From Desulfatiglans sp. (GTDB taxonomy: Bacteria; Desulfobacterota; DSM-4660; Desulfatiglandales; HGW-15), in the NCBI GenBank assembly GCA_012513605.1, contig JAAZBV010000125.1, forward strand, positions 1-35,198: DNA of 35,198 nucleotides, read 5' to 3'. Below, piece by piece: positions 33,411-35,198 of the stretch. The notes below the pieces were generated by a model, which was not told where the DNA came from, did not search any database, and was given only the letters and a program-made list of their open reading frames with translations. How positions within the stretch are numbered: position 1 is the first letter of the stretch; every line of letters begins with the position of its first letter. The position numbers and the translations under genes are program-made.

Positions 33411-35198
33411 TTACTCATACCTCAACGATTGAATCGGTTTACTTTTAGCAACCCTTACTGTATTTCCCGCCACGGTTGACAATGCAATAACTACCGCAAC
33501 CGAGCCTGACACAAAACAAATGAGGATCAATAACGACAGGTTGATCCTGTATGGGAATCTTTCAAACCAGTATTGCACAGCAATTATTGCGAGAGGCCAG
33601 GCGATGATATTTGCAATCAATACGGGCTTTGAAAACTGCCATAATAGCAGGTTTACAATGTTCTTTACCTTTGCGCCCACAACCTTACGCAGACCAATCT
33701 CTTTTGTTCTTCGTTCAACTGCAAAGGCGGCTGATCCATACAATCCCAGGCAGGCAATTATAATAGCCAGTATGGAAAAACTGATAAGCACCTTCTGTTC
33801 TGTTCTCTCCTGCTGGAATTCCTGCGCAATAAGCTGATCAACAAAGACAGTGGAGATCTCAGCGTCACCCACTACCTTTTTCCATACTGTGTTAACCTTT
33901 TCCATAATAGCTTCAGGTGATCCGGTAAATCGCAGGGTAACAACATTCGCCTGATCCGGCTGAAGCAGGTAGACCTCTGCCCTGGGAGTTGCATTTATAC
34001 TGAAGAGATGATTATCGGAAACAACACCGATGATTGTATACCTGCTGTTATTGGCTGTTGTTGAATTGATGATCTTTCCTATTGCATCCGCGGGTTTGGA
34101 AAATCCCAGTTCTCTGGAGGCGCTTTCATTGATAACTATATTTCTTTCAGAAAGCTTCTTTCCTGGTCCGCTGCCGATTTCAAAATCCATTCCCAGTATT
34201 GGTTCGGGAAGATCACGACCTTCTGAATAATTCCTCCCTGCTATAACGGGAATCTGATATGTCTTGAAATAATCATAGCAGACTCCGCTGGCGAATATCA
34301 GATGACTTGTCTCAGCAGCCCCTGGAAGTGTATACACACGGTCATTCTTTATCTTCTGGCTCGGCTGGATTTCTGAAAGAGATACATCTGTAACCCCGCT
34401 TATTTTTTTTAATTCACTTTTAAACAGTTCAATCCTGCTGCCTAAGCCTGGATAGAGATTAATTTTATTAATAATAAGCAGATTTTCCCGATTATAACCA
34501 GGATCACGATCAAGGCTGTATTTTAATTGTGCATAAACGGCAATAGCGGCGATTATAATAATGATTGATATAATGAACTGGAAAATCACAAGTATGTTTC
34601 TTATTGTAATTGATCCACCTGTCTCTTTAGACTGGTTAGCCTTTAGGATACTTCCCGGTTTAAAACCGGACAGGATAAGAGAAGGATAGAGACCGCCGCT
34701 CATACCTGTAACAATGAACAGTAAAATCAGTGAAACGAGGGTAACAGGCGAAGAGTAGTCAGGTGAAAGTGATTTCCCGATTACTGATTCAAATACGGGC
34801 AGCATTATCTCCACCAGACCAAGTGACAACACGATAGCAATAAGGGTGAGGAAAACAGATTCCCCTAAAAACTGAATAATGAGTTGTTTTCTTTTTGCGC
34901 CAACAACCTTTCTTATTGCCACCTCCCTTGCTCTCTGTGTTGCCTTTGCAGTAGTAAGGATTGTAAAATTTATACAGCCGATCACAAGTACAAGTAGGGC
35001 AATTGCAGCAAAAGAGAGCACTAATGTCATGCTCCCTCCTGCTCTTGAGGTATCCCATGGAGAGCCAAGATGAATCGATTTTATGTTTTGAAAATCCATC
35101 TTCAATACATTACTTGCCTTCAGCCCTGGTTCAGAGATGATTTTTGAAATATCTATATTCTGATCAATAAAGGCAGGGGTAAGAGGTTTAAGAGTCTC
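33411..35198 (-). CDS. Large FtsX-type ABC permease, paralog 3 of 3 (5' end outside window)
   Basis: This frame is open to the right edge of the window, giving 595 residues of the C-terminal part. Residues encoded at 35106-35198 (ETLKPLTPAFIDQNIDISK) align with about residues 230-250 of the two neighbours, so the gene continues upstream and the Met at 35105 is not its start. Both FtsX blocks are present (TQRAREVAIRKVVGAKRKQL and ERRTKEIGLRKVVGAKVKNI). The loop between them again differs from its paralogs. If full length is about 826 residues, some 230 residues lie outside. An ATPase gene may lie beyond the edge, as is usual for such arrays. Confidence 0.88.
   Translation of the reverse strand, partial: ETLKPLTPAFIDQNIDISKIISEPGLKASNVLKMDFQNIKSIHLGSPWDTSRAGGSMTLVLSFAAIALLVLVIGCINFTILTTAKATQRAREVAIRKVVGAKRKQLIIQFLGESVFLTLIAIVLSLGLVEIMLPVFESVIGKSLSPDYSSPVTLVSLILLFIVTGMSGGLYPSLILSGFKPGSILKANQSKETGGSITIRNILVIFQFIISIIIIIAAIAVYAQLKYSLDRDPGYNRENLLIINKINLYPGLGSRIELFKSELKKISGVTDVSLSEIQPSQKIKNDRVYTLPGAAETSHLIFASGVCYDYFKTYQIPVIAGRNYSEGRDLPEPILGMDFEIGSGPGKKLSERNIVINESASRELGFSKPADAIGKIINSTTANNSRYTIIGVVSDNHLFSINATPRAEVYLLQPDQANVVTLRFTGSPEAIMEKVNTVWKKVVGDAEISTVFVDQLIAQEFQQERTEQKVLISFSILAIIIACLGLYGSAAFAVERRTKEIGLRKVVGAKVKNIVNLLLWQFSKPVLIANIIAWPLAIIAVQYWFERFPYRINLSLLILICFVSGSVAVVIALSTVAGNTVRVAKSKPIQSLRYE

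Noticed and set aside
35103-35105. Start of the third permease at this Met
   Set aside because: The frame stays open to the window edge and the translated sequence aligns with internal residues of both paralogs.

Overview
The window looks like chromosome of an anaerobic Gram-negative bacterium, most likely a Desulfobacterota (deltaproteobacterial) sulfate-reducer relative. This is inferred from gene content: a tungsten-type aldehyde:ferredoxin oxidoreductase (AOR) with a Tat-targeted polyferredoxin, an AprA/fumarate-reductase-like flavoprotein with a 2x[4Fe-4S] ferredoxin, a stand-alone UroD-family protein, a TonB-dependent receptor, a sigma-54-like promoter, and many short palindromic or degenerate intergenic repeats. 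No rRNA, tRNA or CRISPR array was found.

Layout. 1-2652 (minus): flavoprotein plus small ferredoxin, with a terminator. 3097-7444 (plus): a tight four-gene MacAB-type export operon (adaptor, two different FtsX permeases, ATPase). 7445-8293: no intact gene; it holds a frameshifted radical-SAM remnant and a CACGGAG hairpin. 8294-10120 (minus): a signal-peptide-bearing acetoacetate-decarboxylase-like protein and a secreted two-domain VOC protein. 10432-13263 (plus): a secreted esterase and a family-2 membrane glycosyltransferase, each followed by a hairpin terminator. 13355-16206 (minus): Tat-polyferredoxin plus AOR. 16625-17638 (minus): a secreted two-domain NTF2/SnoaL-like protein. 17909-19717 (plus): a DUF2959 lipoprotein and a UroD-family protein. 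19929-22496 (minus): a TonB receptor. 22919-23365 (minus): a stand-alone EstA-type Ig-like domain. 23621-24022 (plus): a small SpoIIAA/STAS-SEC14-like protein. 24153-25997 (minus): an SDR and a BASS-type transporter. 26154-27659 (plus): a 14-TM MFS exporter, followed by a DUF4143-type remnant. 28209-end (minus): three tandem paralogous ~826-aa FtsX permeases, the third running off the right edge.

How it may work together (inference). Several proteins whose relatives are usually cytoplasmic carry export signals here: the ADC-like, VOC and NTF2-like proteins, and an AOR paired with a Tat subunit. A TonB receptor and an exported esterase lie nearby. This suggests extracytoplasmic processing of an imported, possibly lipidic or aromatic, substrate, with electrons handled by Fe-S proteins. 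The most notable candidate system is the Tat-polyferredoxin/AOR pair, which predicts an AOR carried to the periplasm by its partner. The FtsX triplet is a second unusual arrangement, with conserved cores, divergent extracytoplasmic segments and near-identical 5' ends.
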